Shown: positions 1-5,877 of the stretch, in pieces
How the letters are laid out: each line of letters begins with the position of its first letter
Position numbering within the stretch: the stretch's first letter is position 1
Source: Roseburia sp.
GTDB taxonomy: Bacteria > Bacillota > Clostridia > Lachnospirales > Lachnospiraceae
DNA: 8,336 bases
NCBI GenBank assembly: GCA_017621905.1
Contig: JAGASC010000307.1
Location: 1-8,336, forward strand
Direction of reading: 5' to 3'
The notes under the pieces: model-generated
The model's input: only the letters and a program-made list of their open reading frames with translations
Databases searched by the model: none
What the model was told of the DNA's origin: nothing
Translations under genes and position numbers: made by a program

Positions 1-145
1 AGTTCCTGTCAAGTACTTTTTTAAAAAATTTGAAAATGTTACAAACGTTAGAGGGAAAACAAAAAATCAGATAACAAGAAAATGTAGGAAATTCGGGGCA
101 TCAAGAGTTTCCGAGAACACACAAAATAATTAGGAGGGAAAGAGG
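1..145. other. AT-rich upstream region of the glutaredoxin-like gene
   Basis: This stretch has no open frame worth calling. It holds a T6A6 tract (17-28), likely intrinsically bent DNA, and the ribosome site of the next gene, AGGAGGG at 132-138. TTGAAA at 30-35 could be a -35 box, but no acceptable -10 box lies 16-18 bases after it, so I do not call a promoter. Confidence 0.4.
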
Positions 146-436
146 ATGAAAGTATACGGAGCAGAGATTTGTATTGACTGCAGAAATTATAAGCACATAG
201 CAAAAGCCAGAAATCTGGAATTGGAATATGTAGATATTACGGAAAATACGGCAAATTTACGGGAGTTTTTGCATCTGCGGGATACAGAGAAAGCTTTTGA
301 TGTGGTGAGGGAAAGCGGAGGGATCGGAATTCCGGTGTTCGTGGAAGGAGACAGGGTGACACTGGATATGGACGAGGCATTTTCCTGGATCGGCCAGCTG
401 CCAGTGAAAGACGAGGAAATTGTAGAAAAAAGTTAA
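146..436 (+). CDS. Glutaredoxin-like thioredoxin-fold protein (CxxC)
   Basis: A 96-residue protein beginning MKVYGAEICIDC. It has a short first beta strand, then the redox pair C9-I-D-C12, and the cis-proline segment GIGIPVF with P63 in the usual thioredoxin-fold position before the last strands. Length and layout fit the glutaredoxin/NrdH-like class of small cytosolic dithiol oxidoreductases. CIDC is not the classical CPYC site, so glutathione dependence is doubtful; many Clostridia lack glutathione, and reduction by thioredoxin reductase or another thiol system is possible. The ATG follows AGGAGGG (132-138) by seven bases, which supports this start. The gene stands alone and runs into the convergent regulator gene, sharing its stop tetranucleotide. 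The fold is clear; the target protein is unknown. Confidence 0.8.
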   Translation: MKVYGAEICIDCRNYKHIAKARNLELEYVDITENTANLREFLHLRDTEKAFDVVRESGGIGIPVFVEGDRVTLDMDEAFSWIGQLPVKDEEIVEKS

Positions 437-1275
437 GTCCGGAGCTTCTGCTGCATTTTGCAGCGATATTCTTTCGGAGATATTCCCTTCTGTTTGTGAA
501 AGGTCTTAGAAAAATAAAGGCTGTTGTCAAAACCCAGTGAGTTGGCGATTGCAGTGATAGAGAGACTGGAGTGCTCTAACAGGTAGCAAGCCTGTTTCAT
601 GCGAAAATCCGTCAGATATTCTTTGGGAGACTGACCCAGCACAGTTTCAAAGGAGCGAAATAGGTGGCTTCGGCTAACTCCCACATAATCAGCAATATCC
701 TCCACCGTGATGGCATAGGAATAATTGGAGGAAATATATTCGATTCCTTTTTGTACATAGCTGTTGGCAGAGTTATGGGTGTCAGAGCGGGATGCGGCAT
801 GCAAAAACAGGGCCAGCATGGTATAGAGCCGGCCGGTCATTTCCACTGCGTGTTCAAACTCATTGCCCCTGGCGTCATAGATATGCAGTATCTGGCGATG
901 GATGGCATCACCCTTTGGCGTGTTTTGTAAAAAAGGCTTTTGCGGGGAAAAATCCGTGGCCTGCAGAATCATAGAAGCATCGCTGCCGGTGAAGCCTACC
1001 CAGGCATATTCCCAGGGCTCATTTTCATCTGCATAATAAAGCACCTCTGTGTTGGGATAGACAAGGAAAGTGTCACCGGCGCACAGGGCATAGGTCTGCT
1101 GATTTACTTTATAGTATCCTTTACCGGAAATGATATAGTGAATCAGGTAATGATCCCGGATTCCCGGCCCCCACTGATAGAGTGAGTCGCATTTTTGAAA
1201 TCCAACATTGTAAACGGAAAGGGAAACTAATTCTTTTTCGGTGACTTTATAGGAATTTTTGTAATTCTGGTTCAA
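433..1275 (-). CDS. AraC-family transcriptional regulator with N-terminal cupin domain
   Basis: A 280-residue protein with the two-domain layout of AraC sugar regulators. Residues about 20-100 form a cupin-like ligand pocket, including HYLIHYIISGKGYY, the CAGDTFLVYP strand turn and WEYAWVGFTG, the last typical of the MsmR/RafR-like branch. Residues about 175-275 are the C-terminal double helix-turn-helix: first unit TVEDIADYVGVSRSHLFRSF, second unit SITAIANSLGFDNSLYFSKTF, closing with the family signature GISPKEYR. The start codon is TTG: GGAGG (complement of 1283-1287) sits seven bases upstream, and no Met codon occurs in frame before residue 102. Such proteins usually respond to a sugar or glycoside and activate neighbouring catabolic genes. 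No transporter or glycosidase lies in the window, so the ligand is unknown. galE diverges from it, and an inverted repeat lies just upstream. Confidence 0.9.
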   Translation of the reverse strand: MNQNYKNSYKVTEKELVSLSVYNVGFQKCDSLYQWGPGIRDHYLIHYIISGKGYYKVNQQTYALCAGDTFLVYPNTEVLYYADENEPWEYAWVGFTGSDASMILQATDFSPQKPFLQNTPKGDAIHRQILHIYDARGNEFEHAVEMTGRLYTMLALFLHAASRSDTHNSANSYVQKGIEYISSNYSYAITVEDIADYVGVSRSHLFRSFETVLGQSPKEYLTDFRMKQACYLLEHSSLSITAIANSLGFDNSLYFSKTFHKQKGISPKEYRCKMQQKLRT

Positions 1276-1604
1276 TGTATTGCCTCCTGCACAGCGTTAC
1301 TGCCAGCTTTAACGTGAATCCTAAGGCAGCAGTAACACATAATAATATAAAGCTCGTCGAATGATACCTGAAAATTTGCAAAACAATTCGTCTGTCAGAC
1401 AAGGGATAGGTAAAATCTGCGATATAAGAATTATAGATGCTGGGGAAAAAGAATGCAACATTTTTGCATATAATTCATACATTTTTCGCTATACAATTTT
1501 CGACAGATAGAGTAAGATGTAAAAAGAAACAAAAACGTAACTGTGAAGGGACTGAACAGTTACCAAAAACAATATTAAAATCAGAAAGGAACGGTAGAAA
1601 AGAT
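1276..1604. promoter_or_regulatory. Intergenic region between the divergent AraC-type regulator and galE
   Basis: This 329-base spacer must contain promoters in both directions. For galE the best -10 is TATAAT at 1469-1474, but its -35 region is poor; TATACA at 1490-1495 lies 20 bases after TTGCAT (1464-1469), which is too far for a standard sigma-A promoter. On the minus strand TATATT occurs near 1343-1348 with only a weak -35. A short odd palindrome GTCTGTCAGAC sits at 1390-1400. galE has only a weak AAAGGA ribosome site (1585-1590), 14 bases before its ATG. No small gene with a ribosome site was found. Confidence 0.45.
1294..1338. repeat. Inverted repeat upstream of the AraC-type regulator
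   Basis: The arms are GCGTTACTGC (1294-1303) and GCAGTAACAC (1329-1338), complementary at 9 of 10 positions, with an uninterrupted 8-base core GTTACTGC/GCAGTAAC and a 25-base gap. The arm centres are about 35 bp apart. The repeat lies just upstream of the regulator's ribosome site. It could be a pair of operator half-sites for self-regulation, or a stem in the leader RNA. Confidence 0.5.
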
Positions 1605-2621
1605 ATGGCAATTTTAGTAACAGGCGGAGCCGGATACATCGGCAGTCATACATGTGTGGAATTGATAAATGCAGGCTATGAGGTGGTAGTGCTTGACAAT
1701 TTGAGCAACTCCTCCGAAAAATCTCTGGAGAGAGTAAAGAATATCACAGGCAAAGAGGTAAAGTTTTACAAAGGCGATATTTTAGACAGAGATATTTTGA
1801 ATCAAATTTTTGCCGAGGAGAAGATTGAAAGCTGCATTCATTTTGCAGGATTAAAAGCAGTGGGCGAATCAGTGGCAAAACCATGGGAGTATTACACCAA
1901 TAATATTGCAGGTACACTGGTTCTGGTGGATGTAATGCGTCAGAACGGATGTAAGAATATTATCTTTTCTTCCTCCGCTACCGTGTACGGCGATCCGGCG
2001 CAGATTCCGATTACCGAGGAGTGTCCGAAAGGGCAGTGTACCAATCCATACGGCTGGACCAAGTCCATGTTAGAACAGGTGCTTTCCGATATGCAGAAGG
2101 CGGATCCGGAGTGGAATGTGATTCTGCTTCGCTATTTCAATCCAATCGGTGCGCATAAGAGCGGTACTATGGGAGAGAATCCAAATGGTATTCCAAACAA
2201 TCTGATGCCATATGTAACCCAGGTAGCCGTTGGCAAATTAAAAGAGCTGGGCGTGTTCGGCAACGATTATGATACGCCGGACGGAACCGGAGTACGCGAT
2301 TATATCCATGTGGTAGACTTAGCTCTTGGCCATGTAAAAGCATTAAAGAAGATTGAGGAGAAAGCGGGACTTTGTATTTACAATCTTGGAACCGGTCATG
2401 GATACAGCGTGCTTGACATTGTGAAAAACTTTGAGGAGGCAAATGGAATCAAGATTCCGTATGTGATCAAAGACAGAAGACCGGGTGATATCGCTACCTG
2501 CTATTGTGATCCGTCCAAGGCAGAGAGGGAGCTTGGCTGGAAGGCACAGTTTGGCATCCGTGAGATGTGTGAGGATGCATGGAGATGGCAGAAGAATAAC
2601 CCGAATGGATATGAAGACTAA
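1605..2621 (+). CDS. galE: UDP-glucose 4-epimerase
   Basis: A 338-residue cytosolic short-chain dehydrogenase/reductase-type epimerase that interconverts UDP-glucose and UDP-galactose with tightly bound NAD (Leloir pathway; also supplies UDP-galactose for glycans). The NAD-binding Rossmann loop GGAGYIG is at residues 7-13. The catalytic Ser124 (in FSSSATVYG), Tyr149 and Lys153 (in NPYGWTK) are all present, followed by the substrate-domain segments RYFNPIGAH, GTGVRDYIHVVDLA and RRPGD (291-295). Length equals the E. coli enzyme. The ATG at 1605 gives the canonical MAILVTGGAGYIG start; the frame is open back to 1437, but that extension has no homology pattern. Residue 299, the known gate position for N-acetylated sugars, is Cys rather than the Tyr of E. 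coli, so UDP-GlcNAc/GalNAc may also be accepted (inference). The ribosome site is weak (AAAGGA, 14 bases before the ATG). Monocistronic, ending at a terminator. Confidence 0.97.
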   Translation: MAILVTGGAGYIGSHTCVELINAGYEVVVLDNLSNSSEKSLERVKNITGKEVKFYKGDILDRDILNQIFAEEKIESCIHFAGLKAVGESVAKPWEYYTNNIAGTLVLVDVMRQNGCKNIIFSSSATVYGDPAQIPITEECPKGQCTNPYGWTKSMLEQVLSDMQKADPEWNVILLRYFNPIGAHKSGTMGENPNGIPNNLMPYVTQVAVGKLKELGVFGNDYDTPDGTGVRDYIHVVDLALGHVKALKKIEEKAGLCIYNLGTGHGYSVLDIVKNFEEANGIKIPYVIKDRRPGDIATCYCDPSKAERELGWKAQFGIREMCEDAWRWQKNNPNGYED

Positions 2622-2640
2622 GAATTATTGAGAAAAACGG

Positions 2641-2699
2641 AAAAAAGCAGTCGCCAAAATGCACGGTAAATAACAGTGTCATTTGTGCGGCTGCTTTTT
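2641..2699 (+). terminator. Rho-independent terminator after galE
   Basis: Arms AAAAAGCAGTCGC (2642-2654) and GCGGCTGCTTTTT (2687-2699) pair over 13 positions with one G-U pair, and the second arm ends in the T run. The loop is long (32 bases) and has its own pairing potential, GCAC (2661-2664) with GTGC (2685-2688). It lies 20 bases after the galE stop codon. Confidence 0.75.
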
Positions 2700-2769
2700 G
2701 CCCGAATGATTATTCAGTTGCATCTTAATACCTTCTTGCCATCATTATTAAAAAAATTTCAAAAAAAGC

Positions 2770-2797
2770 TTGCATTTTCATTTTTTCATGATATAAT
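2770..2797 (+). promoter_or_regulatory. Promoter of the tRNA-Glu pair
   Basis: TTGCAT (2770-2775) as -35 and a consensus TATAAT (2792-2797) as -10, 16 bases apart, place the start a few bases before the first tRNA at 2809. The -35 region lies within a 17-base sequence (2763-2779) that recurs exactly at 8249-8265. Confidence 0.75.
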
Positions 2798-2808
2798 AGC
2801 TATTGTTC

Positions 2809-2880
2809 GGTTCGTTGGTCAAGCGGTTAAGACGCCGCCCTCTCACGGCGGAAACAGGGGTTCGATTCCCCTACGAACTG
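2809..2880 (+). tRNA. tRNA-Glu (anticodon CUC)
   Basis: A complete 72-base cloverleaf. The acceptor stem GGTTCGT/ACGAACT includes a G1-U72 pair, with discriminator G73. The D arm is GTC/GAC. The anticodon stem CCGCC/GGCGG carries the loop CTCTCAC, giving anticodon CUC for GAG codons. The T arm is AGGGG/CCCCT with loop TTCGATT. No CCA is encoded, so it is added after transcription. It is the first of two identical copies from one promoter. Confidence 0.97.
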
Positions 2881-2915
2881 CTCGGTTACAATTTTATAGA
2901 TTTTTATATAGTTAT

Positions 2916-2987
2916 GGTTCGTTGGTCAAGCGGTTAAGACGCCGCCCTCTCACGGCGGAAACAGGGGTTCGATTCCCCTACGAACTG
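2916..2987 (+). tRNA. tRNA-Glu (anticodon CUC), second copy
   Basis: Identical over all 72 bases to the copy at 2809-2880 and separated from it by a 35-base AT-rich spacer (2881-2915) with no promoter or terminator of its own. The two are probably cotranscribed and cut apart by RNase P and 3' nucleases. The unrelated spacer and flanks show that only the tRNA itself was duplicated or has been kept identical by gene conversion. Confidence 0.97.
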
Positions 2988-2991
2988 TTCA

Positions 2992-3007
2992 CTGTTAATT
3001 TTAACAG
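2992..3007 (+). repeat. Short hairpin after the second tRNA
   Basis: CTGTTAA (2992-2998) and TTAACAG (3001-3007) are perfect complements separated by two T residues. It lies five bases after the tRNA 3' end, between the tRNA and the terminator, so it may mark the 3' trailer for processing. It has no T run of its own. Confidence 0.4.
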
Positions 3008-3021
3008 CCCAACCCGAAGAG

Positions 3022-3047
3022 TAGAAGTCAGATGACTTCTATTTTTT
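3022..3047 (+). terminator. Rho-independent terminator of the tRNA-Glu operon
   Basis: TAGAAGTC (3022-3029) pairs perfectly with GACTTCTA (3034-3041) around an AGAT loop and is followed directly by six T residues (3042-3047). It is 34 bases after the second tRNA and is oriented for plus-strand transcription. Confidence 0.88.
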
Positions 3048-3126
3048 ATTTATGTAAAAATCTTTATATACTATATACCTATTACGTATTGACTATTGCT
3101 AAATTCATATCTTTTTCATAATCCGA

Positions 3127-3762
3127 TTAATATCCAAGTTCCTCTCCAATCAGGATAACCTTAATTCGATTAGGAACCAGAGAGCGTCTGGTAATCACCG
3201 TCTGGGCACAGATACAATCCGGGGACTGGCAGTCTGCGCACACACCGGTTACCGCACAGGGGGTATTTTTATTCAGCCGAACTGCATTAGGAGGTGCAGC
3301 TGCCGTACGCACCCGGGCAAGACCGCTTTCCACATCTTCGGCTAATTTATTCATGCCGGCAAGCACCACAACATTTTCCGGACCGAAACAGAGGAAAGAT
3401 ACCCGGTTCCCCCGGCCGTCGATATTGATCAGCTGGCCGTCTAAGGTAATTGCGTTAGTACTCATGAGAAAATAATCTGCACAGCAGATTGCGCCATTCA
3501 TTTTCCGGCGTTCCTCCGGTGTAGCCGGGGCATCCCGGTCAATTATTTGATATGGAGCTCCCTTTAGTGCATCCATCAGACCGGTTTCCGTCAGTGTCAT
3601 AGAGCCACCCCAAGCCACACTGGCACCTGCCGGGATCAATTCCAGGACTTTTTTTACGGCAGCCGCACTGTCCGGACAGTAGTAGCCCTCCATCTGGCGT
3701 TTTGCCAGATTCTTGATGATAGTTGCCGCAACATTTTCATAATAGTTCTGTTTTGGTGTCAT
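3127..3762 (-). CDS. LUD-domain protein (LutC/YkgG-like), stand-alone
   Basis: A 211-residue protein of the LUD superfamily, once DUF1121, related to the LutC/YkgG subunits of lactate utilisation. Recognisable family segments are SVAWGGSMTLTETGL near residues 48-62, AICCADYFLMSTNAITLDG, the NIDGRGNRVS loop and GPENVVVLAGMNKL. The C-terminal part carries a Cys-rich patch, C169, C175, C178, C183 and C185 (CADCQSPDCIC), as is common in this subfamily, possibly binding metal. There is no ferredoxin domain, and no lutA or lutB partner is in the window, so lactate oxidation cannot be claimed. The start at 3762 is preferred over the ATG at 3768: GGAGG (complement of 3770-3774) lies seven bases before the former and one base before the latter. 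It diverges from the hydrogenase operon; its reaction is unknown. Confidence 0.85.
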   Translation of the reverse strand: MTPKQNYYENVAATIIKNLAKRQMEGYYCPDSAAAVKKVLELIPAGASVAWGGSMTLTETGLMDALKGAPYQIIDRDAPATPEERRKMNGAICCADYFLMSTNAITLDGQLINIDGRGNRVSFLCFGPENVVVLAGMNKLAEDVESGLARVRTAAAPPNAVRLNKNTPCAVTGVCADCQSPDCICAQTVITRRSLVPNRIKVILIGEELGY

Positions 3763-3881
3763 GTTCATACCTCCAGGTTTTTAAATTTAATATATGCATA
3801 TATATTTTTTGAGCAAATCCGTTTATATGGATTTTAACATATTGTTTGTGTTAGCTCCATCTTTTTTTTGAAAATGATGAT

Positions 3882-3905
3882 TTGACATCATAATTTGCGT
3901 GTCAA
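3882..3905. repeat. Inverted repeat TTGACA-N12-TGTCAA
   Basis: TTGACA (3882-3887) and TGTCAA (3900-3905) are perfect complements 12 bases apart. Each could be a -35 box on its own strand, but only the minus-strand copy has a plausible -10. Alternatively it is an operator for the LUD gene. Confidence 0.35.
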
Positions 3906-3999
3906 GTTGGCTAAATGAATAAAATTATAGCTGCAAAATTGTGTATATATTACAAAAGTGAAATAAAATGCAATAAACTCATTTCCTTTTTTGTATATT

Positions 4000-4017
4000 A
4001 TGTTAAAATAGTAACAA
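4000..4017. promoter_or_regulatory. Candidate Rex operator 1
   Basis: ATGTTAAAATAGTAACAA matches the known Rex consensus TTGTTAANNNNTTAACAA at 12 of 14 defined positions, including GTTA-N6-TAAC with exact spacing. It overlaps the best -10 box of the hydrogenase operon (TAAAAT, 4004-4009), where a repressor would block RNA polymerase. Rex is the NADH/NAD+-sensing repressor of many clostridial fermentation genes. No rex gene is in the window. Confidence 0.65.
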
Positions 4018-4024
4018 GCTTTGC

Positions 4025-4042
4025 GCGTTATTTTTTTAACAA
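4025..4042. promoter_or_regulatory. Candidate Rex operator 2
   Basis: GCGTTATTTTTTTAACAA keeps GTTA-N6-TAAC and the full right half TTAACAA, with a degenerate left half (11 of 14 defined positions). It lies 25 bp centre to centre from the first site and just downstream of the presumed transcription start. On its own it would be weak evidence; paired with site 1 it is more convincing. Confidence 0.45.
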
Positions 4043-4108
4043 TCCGGGAACAGGTGGATTCCGGCGAAAGATACGTCAAAGGAACAGAAGAAATTGGAGG
4101 TTTTTAGA

Positions 4109-4594
4109 ATGCTCGAACAGTCGTATTATGACAAAGCAGATGAGATCATTGCACTGCACGGAACGGCCGGGAAGTACCTGATTCCTATTATTCAGGATAT
4201 TCAGGCGGAGTACCGGTATCTGCCACCGGAATTGCTTACCTACGTGGCGAAAAAACTTGGAATCGGTGAGGCGAAAGCCTACAGTGTTGCAACTTTTTAT
4301 GAGAATTTTTCCTTTGAAGCAAAAGGGAAGTACATTATCAAGGTATGTGACGGCACTGCCTGCCATGTGCGTAAGTCAACCGCCATACTTAACAAGCTGA
4401 GAGAAGAGTTAAATCTTACACCGGAGAAGCATACCACGGATGATATGCTCTTTACATTGGAGACAGTTTCCTGTCTGGGTGCCTGCGGATTGGCACCGGC
4501 TCTTACGGTAAATGACAAAGTGCATCCGGCCACGACACCGGAGAAGGTGACAGAGCTGATTGCAGAACTAAAGCGTGGGGAGGAGCAGGCATGA
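4109..4594 (+). CDS. hydC: NADH-linked [FeFe]-hydrogenase subunit HydC (NuoE-like)
   Basis: A 161-residue cytosolic thioredoxin-like [2Fe-2S] protein of the NuoE/24-kDa family. The N-terminal helical part (about 1-70) contains the family phrase YLPPELLTYVAKKLGI and YSVATFYENF. The cluster ligands are C80, C85, C122 and C126 (CDGTAC and CLGACGLAP). In HydABC hydrogenases it pairs with HydB and relays or tunes electrons at the flavin site. The start at 4109 is chosen because GGAGG (4096-4100) lies eight bases upstream; an upstream TTG at 4094 is in frame but overlaps that ribosome site. It ends in an ATGA overlap with hydB (4591-4594), implying translational coupling. Length equals T. maritima HydC. 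The same fold occurs in formate dehydrogenase and complex I, but the neighbouring hydA settles the assignment. Confidence 0.93.
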   Translation: MLEQSYYDKADEIIALHGTAGKYLIPIIQDIQAEYRYLPPELLTYVAKKLGIGEAKAYSVATFYENFSFEAKGKYIIKVCDGTACHVRKSTAILNKLREELNLTPEKHTTDDMLFTLETVSCLGACGLAPALTVNDKVHPATTPEKVTELIAELKRGEEQA

Positions 4595-5877
4595 GAATCA
4601 ATTCCAGAGATGACTTGACGATGGCGGCAGAAGCAGCCATTGCTGAAATGAAGAGCCAGACCAAGCGGATATTAATTTGTGCCGGAACAGGATGTCTGGC
4701 AGGCGGTTCTGACCGTATATTTGCAAAAATGAAGGAACTGACGGAAGGAATCGAGGGCGTGGAAATCGAGTTCGGTCCGGAAGTAGCCCATGTCGGAGTA
4801 AAACAGAGCGGATGCCACGGTTTCTGTGAGATGGGACCATTGGTGCGCATTGAGCCTTCCAATTATCTTTATATTAAAGTAAAGGAAGAGGACTGCGAGG
4901 AAATTTTCCGGGAAACCATTTTAAATGACAGACCGGTGGAGCGCCTGATGTATGAGCTGGATGGCGTGAAATATAAAGAGCAGGAAGCGATTCCTTTTTA
5001 TGCAAGACAGACCAGACAGGTCTTAAAGAACTGTGGTCATATCGACGCAGAAAATGTTCAGGAATACCTTGCGGTGGGCGGATATCAGGCGTTAGAGAAG
5101 GCGCTGTTTGAGATGACTCCATCCGAGGTTGTAGACGTAGTGCTAGAGTCCAATCTTCGTGGCCGTGGAGGCGGTGGCTTCCAGACCGGTTATAAGTGGA
5201 AACAGGTGGCAAGACAGAAAGAAACCATCCGTTACGTGGTCTGCAACGGTGACGAGGGAGACCCGGGCGCTTTTATGGACCGAAGCGTTATGGAAGGTGA
5301 TCCCCATAAGATGTTAGAGGGGATGATCATTGCCGGCTACGCGGTGGGTGCGCAGGAAGGATATATCTACGTGCGTGCGGAGTATCCGCTTGCAATCAAA
5401 CGTTTGAAGGTAGCCATTGCCCAGGCGGAAGAAGTAGGTTTGTTAGGAGACAACATCATGGGTTCCGGTTACAGCTTCCGGCTCCATATCAATCGTGGTG
5501 CAGGAGCCTTTGTGTGTGGTGAGGGAAGTGCTCTTACCGCTTCCATTGAAGGTGAGCGCGGAATGCCGCGTACCAAGCCGCCTAGAACCGTAGAGCAGGG
5601 ACTTTTCGGAAAACCCACCGTATTAAATAACGTAGAGACCTACGCCAATGTTCCGATGATTATCACAAAGGGTGCAGAATGGTTCCACAGTCTCGGAACA
5701 GAGACCAGTCCGGGAACCAAAGCCTTTGCCCTGACCGGAAGCGTAAAAAATACCGGTCTTATCGAAGTTCCGATGGGAACTACGTTAAGAGAAATCGTTT
5801 ATGAAATCGGTGGTGGTGTAAAAGGGGATGTGCCTTTAAGGCAGTGCAGATTGGCGGACCCTCCGGCGGATGTCTGA
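4591..5877 (+). CDS. hydB: HydB (NuoF-like flavoprotein), 5' part before a frame break
   Basis: This frame encodes the N-terminal two-thirds of HydB, the subunit binding NAD(H) and FMN. Residues 25-100 are a thioredoxin-like [2Fe-2S] domain with C30, C35, C75 and C79. Residues about 180-400 are the NuoF flavin core: RGRGGGGFQTGYKW (190-203) for NADH, NGDEGDPGAFMDR (219-231) and GAGAFVCGEGSAL (303-314) for FMN. The match holds through GGGVKG, residue 412; the final 16 residues (413-428) are out of frame and unlike the family. Adding one G to the G4 tract at 5824-5827 continues into the downstream frame and gives a 623-residue protein, the normal HydB length. The ATG overlaps the hydC stop, with a GGGGAGGA ribosome site at 4577-4584. 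As written, the product lacks all later Fe-S clusters. A sequence error or recent mutation is likelier than a natural short form. Confidence 0.9.
   Translation: MRINSRDDLTMAAEAAIAEMKSQTKRILICAGTGCLAGGSDRIFAKMKELTEGIEGVEIEFGPEVAHVGVKQSGCHGFCEMGPLVRIEPSNYLYIKVKEEDCEEIFRETILNDRPVERLMYELDGVKYKEQEAIPFYARQTRQVLKNCGHIDAENVQEYLAVGGYQALEKALFEMTPSEVVDVVLESNLRGRGGGGFQTGYKWKQVARQKETIRYVVCNGDEGDPGAFMDRSVMEGDPHKMLEGMIIAGYAVGAQEGYIYVRAEYPLAIKRLKVAIAQAEEVGLLGDNIMGSGYSFRLHINRGAGAFVCGEGSALTASIEGERGMPRTKPPRTVEQGLFGKPTVLNNVETYANVPMIITKGAEWFHSLGTETSPGTKAFALTGSVKNTGLIEVPMGTTLREIVYEIGGGVKGDVPLRQCRLADPPADV

Larger units (their letters stand above)
3769..4108. promoter_or_regulatory. Intergenic control region between the LUD gene and hydCBA
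   Basis: This 340-base AT-rich spacer has no credible gene. For the minus strand, a perfect TTGACA (complement of 3900-3905) with AATCAT 17 bases on (complement of 3877-3882) could drive the LUD gene with a leader of about 100 bases. For the plus strand, TAAAAT (4004-4009) is the best -10, with a weak TTTCCT -35 (3982-3987), and it lies inside the first Rex-like site. The hyd leader can form a small hairpin, CCGGGAA (4044-4050) with TTCCGG (4059-4064) and one bulged base. A weak stem, AAATCC/GGATTT, is at 3815-3834. Confidence 0.5.

Noticed and set aside
1437..1604. N-terminal extension of galE
   Set aside because: Although open, it is AT-rich intergenic sequence without family resemblance, and the ATG at 1605 begins the canonical Rossmann strand.
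2676..3035. 119-codon open frame across the tRNA genes
   Set aside because: It reads through a terminator, a promoter and both tRNAs, has no ribosome site, and its internal repeat is simply the duplicated tRNA.
3815..3834. AAATCC/GGATTT stem as a terminator
   Set aside because: The stem is short and AT-rich, lies upstream of both divergent genes and lacks a T run on either strand.
3939..3955. Third Rex-like site TTGTGTATATATTACAA
   Set aside because: Only four outer base pairs are symmetric and the spacing is one base short of the Rex consensus.
3915..4181. 88-codon open frame upstream of and into hydC
   Set aside because: It covers the promoter and operator region, lacks a ribosome site and overlaps hydC out of frame.
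5820..5830. Programmed -1 ribosomal frameshift at the A4G4 tract of hydB
   Set aside because: The tract is not in the phase needed for a standard X-XXY-YYZ slippery site; shifting GGG back one base gives AGG with a first-position mismatch. I also saw no clear downstream stem. An indel is simpler.
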